A stretch of 64,000 nt of DNA from an uncultured Slackia sp. (GTDB lineage Bacteria; Actinomycetota; Coriobacteriia; Coriobacteriales; Eggerthellaceae), in the NCBI GenBank assembly GCA_934661005.1, contig CAKUIK010000005.1, forward strand, positions 15,532 through 79,531, given 5' to 3'. A program made the position numbers and the translations under genes. Shown here in pieces: positions 25,539 to 33,951 of the stretch. Under the pieces are notes generated by a model that searched no databases, was not told the origin of the DNA, and worked only from the letters and a program-made list of their open reading frames with translations. Every line of letters starts with the position of its first letter. The first letter of the stretch is position 1.

Positions 25539-26249
25539 ATGTCTCTTTCCAAGAATCGCAAAGCTGCCCTCGCTAAGGTCGAGAAGGACAAGCTTTACGC
25601 TCCTGTCGAGGCTATGAACCTCGTCAAGGAATGCTCTTCCGCGAACTTCGACGAGACCGTCGAAGTTCACTTCCGTCTCGGCATTGACACTCGTCAGGCC
25701 GACCAGCAGCTGCGCGGCATGGTTTCCCTGCCGAACGGCTCTGGCAAAACTGTCCGCGTTGCTGTCTTCGCCGAGGGCGCGCAGGCTGACGCCGCCCGCG
25801 AGGCTGGCGCCGACATCGTTGGCTCCGATGACCTCGTGGCCGACATCCAGGCTGGCAACATCAACTTCGATGCTGCTGTGGCTACTCCGAACCTCATGGG
25901 CAAGGTTGGCCGTCTGGGCAAAATTCTTGGCCCCCGTGGCCTGATGCCGAACCCCAAGCTCGGCACTGTGACCATGGACGTTGCCAAGGCCATCTCTGAG
26001 CTCAAGGGCGGCAAGGTTGAGTACCGCGCCGACCGCTACGGCATTGCTCACGTCATCATTGGCAAGGCGAGCTTCACTGCCGAGCAGCTGGCTCAGAACT
26101 ATGGCACCGTGTACGACGAGGTTGTTCGCATGAAGCCGTCTTCGGCCAAGGGCAAATACCTCAAGTCCATCACGGTTTCTTCCACCATGGGCGTTGGCAT
26201 TTCTGTCGACCCTGCCGTTTCTCGCAACTTCGATCAGGCTGCCGAGTAG
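25539..26249 (+). CDS. rplA: 50S ribosomal protein L1
   Basis: A 236-residue L1 protein of the ribosomal stalk. Typical segments include [46 protein letters not shown] and [16 protein letters not shown]. The ATG at 25539 follows AAAGGAT. rplJ and rplL do not follow; a strong terminator does, so the L11-L1 unit is separate from the L10-L12 genes. Confidence 0.97.
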   Translation: MSLSKNRKAALAKVEKDKLYAPVEAMNLVKECSSANFDETVEVHFRLGIDTRQADQQLRGMVSLPNGSGKTVRVAVFAEGAQADAAREAGADIVGSDDLVADIQAGNINFDAAVATPNLMGKVGRLGKILGPRGLMPNPKLGTVTMDVAKAISELKGGKVEYRADRYGIAHVIIGKASFTAEQLAQNYGTVYDEVVRMKPSSAKGKYLKSITVSSTMGVGISVDPAVSRNFDQAAE

Positions 26250-26292
26250 TCTTCATTGAATTGCAGCTGTCGTATCCACCATACGATGGTTT

Positions 26293-26325
26293 AAAAGCCC
26301 GCTCTTCGGAGCGGGCTTTTCTTTT
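26293..26325 (+). terminator. Terminator after rplA
   Basis: A perfect 12-bp stem AAAAGCCCGCTC / GAGCGGGCTTTT (26293-26304, 26309-26320) with a TTCG loop and a trailing CTTTT. Confidence 0.92.
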
Positions 26326-26368
26326 GTGGTAGCATGACGAGCGTTAAGAGGTGGAAGAAGGCTTTTTT

Positions 26369-27160
26369 ATGAGGCTGAATATCATTAAGAAATCGCCCGC
26401 TGAAATTGAGGCGATGAAGGAAGCAGGGCGACTGTCTGCCTATGTGCTCCGCAAGGTGGGGGAGGCGGCAAAGCCAGGAGTTTCGACTCTTGAACTCGAT
26501 GAGCTTGCCGAAACGCTTATTCGCGCTGAAGGAGGAATACCTGCTTTCAAGGGCTATGGCGGCTTTCCTGGCTCTATCTGTGCTTCCGTGAACGACCAAA
26601 TCGTGCATGGAATCCCGTCTTCGAAGGTGATTCTTCGCGAAGGCGATATTCTTTCGGTTGATACGGGCGCCACGGTCGATGGCTGGGTTGGCGACAATGC
26701 CTGGACGTATCCTATCGGCAAGGTCCCAAGCGATGTCGCGCTTCTGCTCGAGACGACCGAGAAATGCATGTGGGCGGGTCTTTCGGCTGCGCGCCCCGGT
26801 AACCATCTTGGCGATATCGGCCATGCGGTGCAAAGTATCGCCGAGGCTCAGGGCTACGGTGTTGTTCGCGAATATGTGGGCCACGGCATCGGTCGCCATA
26901 TGCACGAAGACCCCGATGTGCGCAATTATGGGCGCTCTCACAGCGGCATAGAGCTTGAGGTTGGCATGGTGTTGGCAATTGAACCCATGATCAACATGGG
27001 CACGCGCAAAACGCGCGTGGGCCGTGATGGCTGGCTTGTGACAACGCGCGACCATAAGCCAAGCGCCCATTTCGAAAAAACGGTCGCCATCACCGAAGAA
27101 GGCCCGCTTATCATTACGACTGAGCCTGGCTTTACGCGGCCGGTTTCTAAAACCTGTTAA
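26369..27160 (+). CDS. map: Methionine aminopeptidase, type I
   Basis: A 263-residue metalloprotease removing N-terminal Met. The five metal ligands lie in SVDTGATVDGWVGDNAWT (two Asp), GHGIGRHMHEDP (His), LAIEPM (Glu) and FEKTVAIT (Glu). The ATG at 26369 is preferred, with GAAGAAGG eight bases upstream; a GTG at 26351 is an alternative six codons longer. It is monocistronic, between two terminators. Confidence 0.96.
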   Translation: MRLNIIKKSPAEIEAMKEAGRLSAYVLRKVGEAAKPGVSTLELDELAETLIRAEGGIPAFKGYGGFPGSICASVNDQIVHGIPSSKVILREGDILSVDTGATVDGWVGDNAWTYPIGKVPSDVALLLETTEKCMWAGLSAARPGNHLGDIGHAVQSIAEAQGYGVVREYVGHGIGRHMHEDPDVRNYGRSHSGIELEVGMVLAIEPMINMGTRKTRVGRDGWLVTTRDHKPSAHFEKTVAITEEGPLIITTEPGFTRPVSKTC

Positions 27161-27163
27161 TTA

Positions 27164-27205
27164 CCCGAAAACCTGTTACATGCTTGTAGCATGTAACAGG
27201 TCGGG
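27164..27205. terminator. Shared terminator between map and murJ
   Basis: ACCTGTTACATGC (27171-27183) pairs perfectly with GCATGTAACAGGT (27189-27201), extended by CCCGA/TCGGG at the base. On the minus strand it runs into TTTCGGG. It serves two converging genes. Confidence 0.75.
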
Positions 27206-27210
27206 CTCGT

Positions 27211-28869
27211 TTATCTTCGAAGCTTGCGAGCGATTTTGTTGGCGATATTCGCCACGAAGTTCGCTTCTTCAAGGTGAAGCTTCAAAGCGATGCCAAACGT
27301 TACGATAAGCGCCGTGAGGCCGCCTGCGACAATGCTGATAAGCGCATTGACGATGGATCCGTTCATGGGTGCCACTATCGTGCATCCCTGCATTACGAGC
27401 CAGCCCGCGAAGGCGCCAGCGGCGCCGAGTGCAAAGGAACGAACCGCCGAAGCTATCATGCCGCCGAAGCCGAAGGCGCCAAGGCGATGGCGCAGGTATG
27501 CAAAACACGCGACGTCAAGAATGATGTAGAAGACAAGTTCGCTCAGAGCAACGGCGATAATTCCCAAGTTGAACGGTCCAGCTGCGGCCGTAGAGAATAC
27601 CATGATGAATGCAATCTGTAAGACGGACGCACAGAGCATGAGACCCGAGTAGGGCTTCATGGCTCTGAGCGCCGAAAACGCTTTTTGCAAATAAGTGTTC
27701 ACGGCATAGAACGGCAGCGATAGCGAAAGCGCAACGAGGTAGCCCGCGATTTGCCAAATGTTTTCCTGCGTGAAGGCGCCAATGTGATAGAGCGTGACCA
27801 AGGGTTCGGCAAACACGATGAGGTAGAGCATGAACGGCAGCATGAAAAAGAGAATCTGCTTGCTGCCTGACACCACGCCTTGTTTGAAAGAATCGGTATC
27901 GCCCTTTGCAATCATGTGGGAGATTTCGGTGAACATGGTCGTGGTAATGGGTACCGTGAGGAAGGCGTAGGGGAGTGTGAACCACAGGCGAGCGTACGCG
28001 ATGATAGAGGGGCCATTGTCGAGGCAGCCGTACGCAGCGGAATTCTGAACCGAGACGATGGTCATTCCCGCTGCCATAACCACGACGGCGGGAACGCCAA
28101 TCGAAAGCGTTTCTTTCAGCGCGGGATCATGTAGGTCGATGCGCGGACGCAACGTAATGCCATTGCGGCGCAGCGCCGGCAGCTGAATGGCCATTTGCAT
28201 GAACACGCCAAGCGGGTTGCCAATGGCGATGATGAGTTTGGCGAATTCCGGGTCGCTTGGCGCCACAAAGGCGTATGCGATAAAGGTCACGGTTACGATG
28301 ATGTTGTTGAAGATGGGTGCAGCCGATGACCACAGGTAATCGCGCGAGGCGTTGAGCAGGCCGCTTACGATGGTTGAGATGCCGTAGAACACAATTTGCA
28401 TCGCGAAGAAGCGGAAGAAGAAAATCGCGTCGCCCATTGTGGACTGGTCATTCATGAAGCTTTGCGTATAAATGAGCGCGGGCGCGAAAATCGTGCACGC
28501 AAGCGCGACGAGGCCAAGCACGATGAATGTGAGCGAAAGAAGGTTCGAGGCGTATTCGTTACCGCCCTTCGCGCCGAGCCTGTCTTTTACGGAAACATAT
28601 ACGGGCAAGAATGCGGTTACGAGCATGCCTCCTACGACAAGCTCGTAGAGCATATTGGGCAAGTTGTTTGCCACCTGGTAAGAACTCGCGAGCATGGTAG
28701 AGCCCAGGGCGAAGGCCATGGCCCACGTGCGCATGAAGCCTGTGATGCGCGAAATAATGACAAAGAACGAGATAAGCGCGGCAGATGAACCGACGCTTGC
28801 GACATCGGAGGTGGCGCTTTCCGTGCTTTCGTTGGGTTCGTTCGTTATGGAATTGTTCGTAGTAGTCAT
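27211..28869 (-). CDS. murJ: Lipid II flippase MurJ (MviN)
   Basis: A 552-residue MATE/MOP-superfamily membrane protein with about 14 helices that flips lipid II for peptidoglycan synthesis. Family features include SRITGFMRTWAMAFALG in TM1 with its conserved Arg, and the GNPLGVFMQM and ARLWFTLPYAFLTVPITT regions. The minus-strand ATG at 28869 begins MTTTNNSITNEP; the frame stays open upstream but lacks a start signal. It is divergent from nadK with a 97-bp shared promoter region, and lies outside the dcw cluster. Confidence 0.92.
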   Translation of the reverse strand: MTTTNNSITNEPNESTESATSDVASVGSSAALISFFVIISRITGFMRTWAMAFALGSTMLASSYQVANNLPNMLYELVVGGMLVTAFLPVYVSVKDRLGAKGGNEYASNLLSLTFIVLGLVALACTIFAPALIYTQSFMNDQSTMGDAIFFFRFFAMQIVFYGISTIVSGLLNASRDYLWSSAAPIFNNIIVTVTFIAYAFVAPSDPEFAKLIIAIGNPLGVFMQMAIQLPALRRNGITLRPRIDLHDPALKETLSIGVPAVVVMAAGMTIVSVQNSAAYGCLDNGPSIIAYARLWFTLPYAFLTVPITTTMFTEISHMIAKGDTDSFKQGVVSGSKQILFFMLPFMLYLIVFAEPLVTLYHIGAFTQENIWQIAGYLVALSLSLPFYAVNTYLQKAFSALRAMKPYSGLMLCASVLQIAFIMVFSTAAAGPFNLGIIAVALSELVFYIILDVACFAYLRHRLGAFGFGGMIASAVRSFALGAAGAFAGWLVMQGCTIVAPMNGSIVNALISIVAGGLTALIVTFGIALKLHLEEANFVANIANKIARKLRR

Positions 28870-28966
28870 ATTGCCCTTAATGTTTGGGTATACTAATGCG
28901 GTTAAAGTCGATTGCAAATCAACCGCAATCATAGCGCGCGCGGTACAAATCGTGAAACGAGGCACC

Positions 28967-29830
28967 ATGAACATCCTGATTATCCGCAACAACTCCAACG
29001 CCGAGGCCATCGATGCGTCGATGATGCTTGCGACGTATTTGGAGTCGCAGGGAATTGGGCATACCGAACTCGATTCCATGCCGCTTTCCATCGAGTCGGT
29101 CATCGATATGTGCGACGACATCGATGTGAAATCGTTTGACATGGTTGTTTCTCTCGGCGGCGACGGGACCATGCTTCGCGCTGCTCGCCTTGTGGGCAAG
29201 CACCGCGTGCCTATTCTGGGCATCAACTTCGGTCATTTGGGCTTCTTGGTGAACTCCTCCAAAGATGGCGTGATTCCTATTGTCGCGGCTGCGCTTGCGG
29301 GCGATGTGGTGCGTGAAGAGCGCTCGAGTTTGCATATTGAGCTGTGGAGCGGCGAAACCCAAGTTGCGAGCCGCTTCGCGCTGAACGAGTTCTCGGTGAC
29401 GCGCGGTGAGCTCGGCCGTATTATAGATTTCGGCATTAACGTGGCGGGTACGCACCTCGTCGACATGCGCGGCGACGGCTTGGTCGTTTCGTCGGCGACG
29501 GGTTCGACCGCTTACGCGCTTTCGGCGGGCGGTCCTTTGTGCTCGCCTGAGTTCCGCGGCTTGGTGGTTGTGCCCCTGGCGCCGCATACGCTGCTTTCGC
29601 GCTCGGTTATCACCGGCCCAAGCGATGTCGTGGAAATCGACCTCTCGAAGAACCCCGAAAGCCGTGAGGCGAGCTACTTCGTCGATGGCGAGATCGTGAT
29701 TCTCGATGAGCCTATCGATCGCGTTTTGGTGCGCAAGAGCAACAACCCCACGATTTTGCTGCGTTACAAGAGCGACGGTTTCTATGCAGAGGCGTCGAGG
29801 GTTTTCTTCCGTGACGACCGCAAGCAGTAA
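28967..29830 (+). CDS. nadK: NAD kinase
   Basis: A 287-residue enzyme phosphorylating NAD to NADP. The signature LGGDGTMLRAARL lies near residues 62-74, INFGHLGFL follows, and the NAD-binding ATGSTAYALSAGGP is present. ATG at 28967 has a weak AACGAGG site. The divergent spacer holds a TATACT box at 28889-28894. It supplies NADP to biosynthesis. Confidence 0.95.
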   Translation: MNILIIRNNSNAEAIDASMMLATYLESQGIGHTELDSMPLSIESVIDMCDDIDVKSFDMVVSLGGDGTMLRAARLVGKHRVPILGINFGHLGFLVNSSKDGVIPIVAAALAGDVVREERSSLHIELWSGETQVASRFALNEFSVTRGELGRIIDFGINVAGTHLVDMRGDGLVVSSATGSTAYALSAGGPLCSPEFRGLVVVPLAPHTLLSRSVITGPSDVVEIDLSKNPESREASYFVDGEIVILDEPIDRVLVRKSNNPTILLRYKSDGFYAEASRVFFRDDRKQ

Positions 29831-29835
29831 AAGAA

Positions 29836-29866
29836 AATGCCCGCAGCGATGCGGGCATTTTTTTAT
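29836..29866 (+). terminator. Terminator after nadK
   Basis: AATGCCCGCA / TGCGGGCATT (29836-29845, 29850-29859) with a GCGA loop and a run of T residues. Confidence 0.92.
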
Positions 29867-29890
29867 GGCTCGATACGGTATTGGGCGGGG

Positions 29891-30203
29891 GCGCCCGCTC
29901 GGGCGCAGAAGTTGAGCGGTGGCTCGCATTCGCAAAAAAGTCAGCGAGCATGGGTATTAGGCGAGCAGATTGGCTTGAGAGAGGAGCGAAGCGTACTTTG
30001 GTACGCGAGCGATGTGAACATGCCTTAATGGCATGTTCAATCCCTGTATTTTGCGCCTGGGTAGGTGTAGTTAGCTCAGCTGGTCGGATGCTGCATAAAA
30101 CACAGCGATTGGACGCGAGGATAGGGCAGACGAGCGCTTGCATGAAAAAGCCCGGCCTCGGCTTGCGCCGAGCCGGGCGGCGCCCGCTCGGGCGCAGAAG
30201 TTG
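29891..30203. repeat. Direct-repeat-bounded intergenic element, possible structured RNA
   Basis: A 24-bp direct repeat (29891-29914 and 30180-30203) beginning GCGCCCGCTCGGGCGC, itself palindromic, brackets 265 bp without a convincing gene. Inside are GCGTAC/GTACGC (29991-29996, 30001-30006), a 10-bp dyad TGAACATGCC/GGCATGTTCA (30015-30024, 30030-30039), and TTAGCTCAGCTGGT (30071-30084) that resembles a tRNA D arm without a matching T arm. A minus-strand frame is open across part of it, but it lacks coding character. It lies between the convergent nadK and DUF1846 genes. Confidence 0.55.
30145..30178 (-). terminator. Terminator of the DUF1846 gene (minus strand)
   Basis: On the minus strand GCCCGGCTCGGC pairs with GCCGAGGCCGGGC (one bulge) across GCAA, followed by TTTTT at 30149-30145. 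It lies about 50 bp beyond the stop codon. Confidence 0.78.
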
Positions 30204-30206
30204 GGG

Positions 30207-30233
30207 AAATAAATTGCCACTGGCAATTTATTT
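30207..30233 (-). other. Hairpin overlapping the DUF1846 stop codon
   Basis: A perfect 12-bp inverted repeat, AAATAAATTGCC and GGCAATTTATTT, with a 3-base loop. The gene's TAA (30230-30228) lies inside the proximal arm. It could stabilise the mRNA 3' end or act with the downstream terminator. Confidence 0.5.
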
Positions 30234-31709
30234 ATGGAAGAAGCGGCGCTTTTCGTATTTCGGCTCGCAGCACACGTTGATGCCGAGCGTGCGGTAGAGC
30301 TTCTCGTCGGTTTCCGAAATGATCACGCTGAAGAACGCGTCGCAACCGCGCAGGTCGTCGGCGTGGTCGATGAGCTCTTTGGCCACGGGGTCGGTTGCCG
30401 AGCTCACGGAAAGCGCAAGCAGCGTTTCGTCGGAATGCAAGCGGGGGTTGTTCGCATGCAGGGTGTTCTTCTTCAGCTTGCAAATGGGCTCGATCACTTC
30501 GTCGGAAATAACGAAGAGGTCTTCGTCGACGCCTGAGACGCCCTTCAAAGCATTCATCAGCAGCGACGATGCGGCTCCGAGCAGGTTTGAGGTTTTACCG
30601 GTGACCACGCGGCCATCGGGCAGCACCATTGCGCCCGCCGGCGCCCCGGTCGCCTCTTCCTTCAGAAGCGCGGCTTTGCGCGCGGGCGAGAAGTTCGCGT
30701 CGACGCCCACCTGGTTCATGAGCAGCTCGAGGCGTTGAACCTGGTCAAGATGCATGCCCGTGCGACGCTGGTCGACGGCTGCGGCGAAGTAGCGGCGCAC
30801 GATTTCCATCTTCGCGGCATCGCGGCATGCGTCGTCGTCGCAAATGGCATGGCCAGCCATGTTCACGCCCATATCGGTGGGCGACTGGTAGGGGCTCTCG
30901 CCCAGAATGCCATCGAGCATGCTCTTCAGAACGGGGAAAATCTCGATGTCGCGGTTGTAGTTCACGGTCGTGACGCCGTACGCTTCCAGGTGGAACGGGT
31001 CAATGGCATTCGCGTCGTCCAAGTCAACGGTCGCCGCTTCGTAGGCGACATTCACGGGGTGCTTCAGCGGCAGGTTCCAAATGGGGAACGTCTCGTATTT
31101 CGCGTAGCCCGCCTGTACGCCACGCTTGTGCTCGTGATAGAGCTGCGACAGGGCGGTGGCCATTTTGCCCGAGCCGGGGCCGGGGGCGGTTACCACGACG
31201 AGCGGGCGCGTCGTTTCGACGAACTCGTTTTTGCCGAAGCCGTCGTCGGAATTGATGCGGGCAATGTCGTAGGGGTAGCCGGCGATGGGGTAGTGCAGGT
31301 AGCTCTTCACGCCGAGCGATGCGAGCTTCTGTCGAAATGCCGCAGCCGAAGGCTGGTTTTCGTAACGCGTGATAACCACGCCGGCCGTGGCGAAGCCCAT
31401 ATTGGCGAAAATATCGAGCAGGCGCAGCACGTCTTCGTCGTAGGTGATGCCCAAATCGCCGCGCATCTTGTTCTTCTCGATGTCGTTGGCGTTAATCGCG
31501 ATGATGATTTCCACATCGTCGGCGAATTGTTTGAGCATGCGAATTTTGCTGTCGGGCTGGAAGCCTGGCAAAACGCGGCTTGCATGGTGGTCGTCGAAGA
31601 GCTTGCCGCCGAATTCGAGGTAGAGCTTGCCGCCGAATTGGCCGATGCGCTCGCGAATATGCTCCGCCTGCAAGGCGATGTATTTGTCGTTGTCGAATCC
31701 GATGCGCAT
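30228..31709 (-). CDS. DUF1846 family protein
   Basis: A 493-residue cytoplasmic protein recognised as the DUF1846 family, whose members are about 500 residues, nucleotide-binding-like and of unsettled function. Recognisable stretches are MRIGFDNDKYIALQAEHI, KLYLEFGGKLFDDHHASRVL, the loop VVTAPGPGSGKMATALSQ, and GRVVTGKTSNLLGAASS. The ATG at 31709 follows CAGGAGGC; a longer frame upstream has no site. It is monocistronic, with a terminator at 30145, and divergent from pyrG. Confidence 0.88.
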   Translation of the reverse strand: MRIGFDNDKYIALQAEHIRERIGQFGGKLYLEFGGKLFDDHHASRVLPGFQPDSKIRMLKQFADDVEIIIAINANDIEKNKMRGDLGITYDEDVLRLLDIFANMGFATAGVVITRYENQPSAAAFRQKLASLGVKSYLHYPIAGYPYDIARINSDDGFGKNEFVETTRPLVVVTAPGPGSGKMATALSQLYHEHKRGVQAGYAKYETFPIWNLPLKHPVNVAYEAATVDLDDANAIDPFHLEAYGVTTVNYNRDIEIFPVLKSMLDGILGESPYQSPTDMGVNMAGHAICDDDACRDAAKMEIVRRYFAAAVDQRRTGMHLDQVQRLELLMNQVGVDANFSPARKAALLKEEATGAPAGAMVLPDGRVVTGKTSNLLGAASSLLMNALKGVSGVDEDLFVISDEVIEPICKLKKNTLHANNPRLHSDETLLALSVSSATDPVAKELIDHADDLRGCDAFFSVIISETDEKLYRTLGINVCCEPKYEKRRFFHK

Positions 31710-31971
31710 AAAGCCTCCTGAGTAGCTGGACGTTGTGCGCGCTAGGCGCATATGCATGAACGACTTATTTTAACGCTCTGAGCGATTCGCGGGGACGACT
31801 GTGTTTCCGCCATGTAAAAACACCGCATTCCTTTGAAAGCGTTCATGACGCTTGGGTCGGGCGCGCGTAAAATAGAACAACGTTTGAGTGAGGCATGTGC
31901 TTGCGCGCAAGCGTATTTTGGGTGCGGCGCATGTTGCAGAAAAGAAGACACGACAAGCGCAAAGGAGCATC

Positions 31972-33579
31972 ATGGCCAAGCACATTTTCGTGACGGGCGG
32001 CGTGGTTTCGTCGTTGGGCAAGGGTATTACGGCGGCATCGCTCGGGCACCTTCTGAAGGCCCGCGGCTACCATGTGACCATGCAGAAAATCGACCCGTAC
32101 CTCAATGTCGACCCGGGCACGATGAGCCCGTTCCAGCATGGCGAGGTGTTCGTGACCGACGATGGCCACGAAGGCGACCTTGACCTGGGCCATTACGAGC
32201 GCTTCATCGACGAGAGCCTCACGCGTGATTCCAACTTCACCCAGGGCTCCATCTACCAAAGCCTTATCGCCCGCGAGCGTCGCGGTGACTTTTTGGGCGG
32301 CACTGTGCAGGTTATTCCCCATGTGACCAATGCCATTAAAGAGCGCCTCTATCGCATTGCGAGCCAGACGAACGCCGATATCGTTATTTCGGAAATCGGC
32401 GGCACGGTGGGCGATATCGAAAGCCAACCGTTCATCGAGGCGGCCCGCCAGTTCAAGAAAGAAAAGGAACCCGGCGACGTGATTTTCGTGCACGTGACGC
32501 TCGTGCCCTACATTGCGGCCGCCCACGAGGTGAAAACCAAGCCCACGCAGCACTCTGTCAAAGAGTTGCGCAGCGTCGGCGTGCAGCCCGATTTCATCGT
32601 GTGCCGCAGCGACCATGAGATTTCTTCAGGCGTGCGCGACAAAATCGCCCTGTTCTGTGACGTCGAGCCGGGCAATGTACTCGCATGCATCGACGCTCCG
32701 AGCATTTACTCGGTGCCCTTGGCGCTGCACGACCAGCATTTTGACGAGAAGGTGCTCGCGAAGCTGAATCTTCCTGTGGAAGATGTCGACCTCACACCGC
32801 TGCGCAAGTTCCTTTCGGCCCAGGCCGATTGCGAGGGCGAAGTGAATATCGCCATCGTGGGCAAGTATGTGAAGCTCCCTGACGCGTATCTCTCCATCAT
32901 GGAAGCGCTCCATCATTCGGGCGTGGCGAATGGCGTGAATGTGAACCTGAGCCTCATTGATGCGGAAAAGGTTGACGACGAAAGCGCCGATGAGCTGCTT
33001 GGCGATATGGATGGCATTCTGGTGCCGGGTGGCTTTGGCCAGCGCGCCTTTGAGGGCAAAATCGCCGCTGCGCGCTACGCCCGCACGCATGATGTGCCGT
33101 ATTTCGGCATTTGCCTGGGTTTGCAGGCGGCGGTGTGCGAGTTTGCGCGCGACGTTGCGGGCATGCCGGGCGCGACGTCTTCGGAATTCGACGAAAACGC
33201 CGAATACCAGGTCATTTCGATTATGCCCGACCAGAAAGACATCGACGAAAAGGGTGGCACCATGCGCTTGGGCGCCTACCCTTGCAAGCTCGAGAAAGGC
33301 ACCAAGGCGTTTGAGATTTATGGCGAAGAGGTCATCTATGAGCGCCATCGCCATCGCTACGAGGTGAACAACGAGTATCGCGGCAAACTTCAAGAGGCTG
33401 GCATGGTGATTTCCGGCGTCTCGCCCGACGGTCGCCTTACCGAAATGGTCGAGCTGCCGAACCATCCGTGGTTCGTGGCGAGCCAGGCTCACCCTGAATT
33501 CAAGAGCCGTCCCACCAAGCCCCATCCGCTGTTCAATGGCTTTGTCGCCGCCGCGTTGAAGCATCGCGACGAGGAGTAA
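31972..33579 (+). CDS. pyrG: CTP synthase
   Basis: A 535-residue enzyme converting UTP to CTP with glutamine and ATP. The synthase domain (about 1-265) starts HIFVTGGVVSSLGKGITA; the C-terminal glutaminase has the nucleophile Cys near 380 (FGICLGLQ) and the His/Glu pair in QAHPEFKSRP. ATG at 31972 follows AAAGGAGC. In actinobacteria pyrG is commonly near xerD; here a 5.4-kb module separates them. Confidence 0.97.
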   Translation: MAKHIFVTGGVVSSLGKGITAASLGHLLKARGYHVTMQKIDPYLNVDPGTMSPFQHGEVFVTDDGHEGDLDLGHYERFIDESLTRDSNFTQGSIYQSLIARERRGDFLGGTVQVIPHVTNAIKERLYRIASQTNADIVISEIGGTVGDIESQPFIEAARQFKKEKEPGDVIFVHVTLVPYIAAAHEVKTKPTQHSVKELRSVGVQPDFIVCRSDHEISSGVRDKIALFCDVEPGNVLACIDAPSIYSVPLALHDQHFDEKVLAKLNLPVEDVDLTPLRKFLSAQADCEGEVNIAIVGKYVKLPDAYLSIMEALHHSGVANGVNVNLSLIDAEKVDDESADELLGDMDGILVPGGFGQRAFEGKIAAARYARTHDVPYFGICLGLQAAVCEFARDVAGMPGATSSEFDENAEYQVISIMPDQKDIDEKGGTMRLGAYPCKLEKGTKAFEIYGEEVIYERHRHRYEVNNEYRGKLQEAGMVISGVSPDGRLTEMVELPNHPWFVASQAHPEFKSRPTKPHPLFNGFVAAALKHRDEE

Positions 33580-33601
33580 AAACCTGAGGCCTAAAAAGAA
33601 T

Positions 33602-33634
33602 GAGGAGCGATCGCGTGGCGGCGCTCCTCTTTTT
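33602..33634 (+). terminator. Terminator after pyrG
   Basis: GAGGAGCG (33602-33609) pairs with CGCTCCTC (33622-33629), followed by TTTTT. Confidence 0.85.
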
Positions 33635-33663
33635 GGGTTGTTGGATAAAAAGCGTGCTTGCCT

Positions 33664-33697
33664 CAGAGGCATCGACCTAGGTCGATGCCTTCTTTTT
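33664..33697 (+). terminator. Second terminator-like palindrome after pyrG
   Basis: A near-perfect palindrome centred on ACCTAGGT (arms AGGCATCGACC and GGTCGATGCCT) followed by TCTTTTT. The left copy of the 24-bp direct repeat begins in its T tract. Confidence 0.7.
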
Positions 33698-33717
33698 ATG
33701 TCCTGCTCATATCGTCT
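33694..33717. repeat. Left direct repeat of the peptidase/LuxR module
   Basis: A 24-bp sequence beginning TTTTATGTCC and ending ATATCGTCT, identical to 39028-39051. The two copies bracket exactly the peptidase and LuxR genes between pyrG and xerD. Confidence 0.8.
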
Positions 33718-33765
33718 TATTTCATGTCTTCCCGTGCATTTACCCAGGTCGAATGGTGTCGTGTG

Positions 33766-33802
33766 TTTCACCCGATATGCGATTTCTCTGTATCGGGTGA
33801 AA
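33766..33802. promoter_or_regulatory. Candidate operator upstream of the M14 peptidase gene
   Basis: TTTCACCCGATA (33766-33777) and TATCGGGTGAAA (33791-33802) form a perfect 12-bp inverted repeat with a 13-bp spacer, 150 bp before the peptidase start. Smaller dyads AGTCA/TGACT and CAGATT/AATCTG follow at about 33829-33854. There is no T tract, so a terminator is unlikely. The adjacent LuxR protein is an obvious candidate ligand. Confidence 0.45.
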
Positions 33803-33951
33803 CCATCGAAGCTCAGATTGCGGGAAATAGTCAGATTTGACTACTGACAATCTGCCTTCTTCGCGTCATGCTGCGCAGCAATACCGCATCTCATGCGGTC
33901 AAGCGAGGGGAGCGCCTCGTTGTAGGCGCGCATCACGAGAGAGGGTTTGCC

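Noticed and set aside
30061..30120. A possible tRNA gene
   Set aside because: Only a D-arm-like segment is present; the D stem does not close and there is no T arm or CCA-ready acceptor stem.
29712..30143. A 143-codon minus-strand open frame through the repeat-bounded element
   Set aside because: It runs into the nadK 3' end, covers hairpins and a terminator, and has no start signal; better explained as non-coding repeat DNA.
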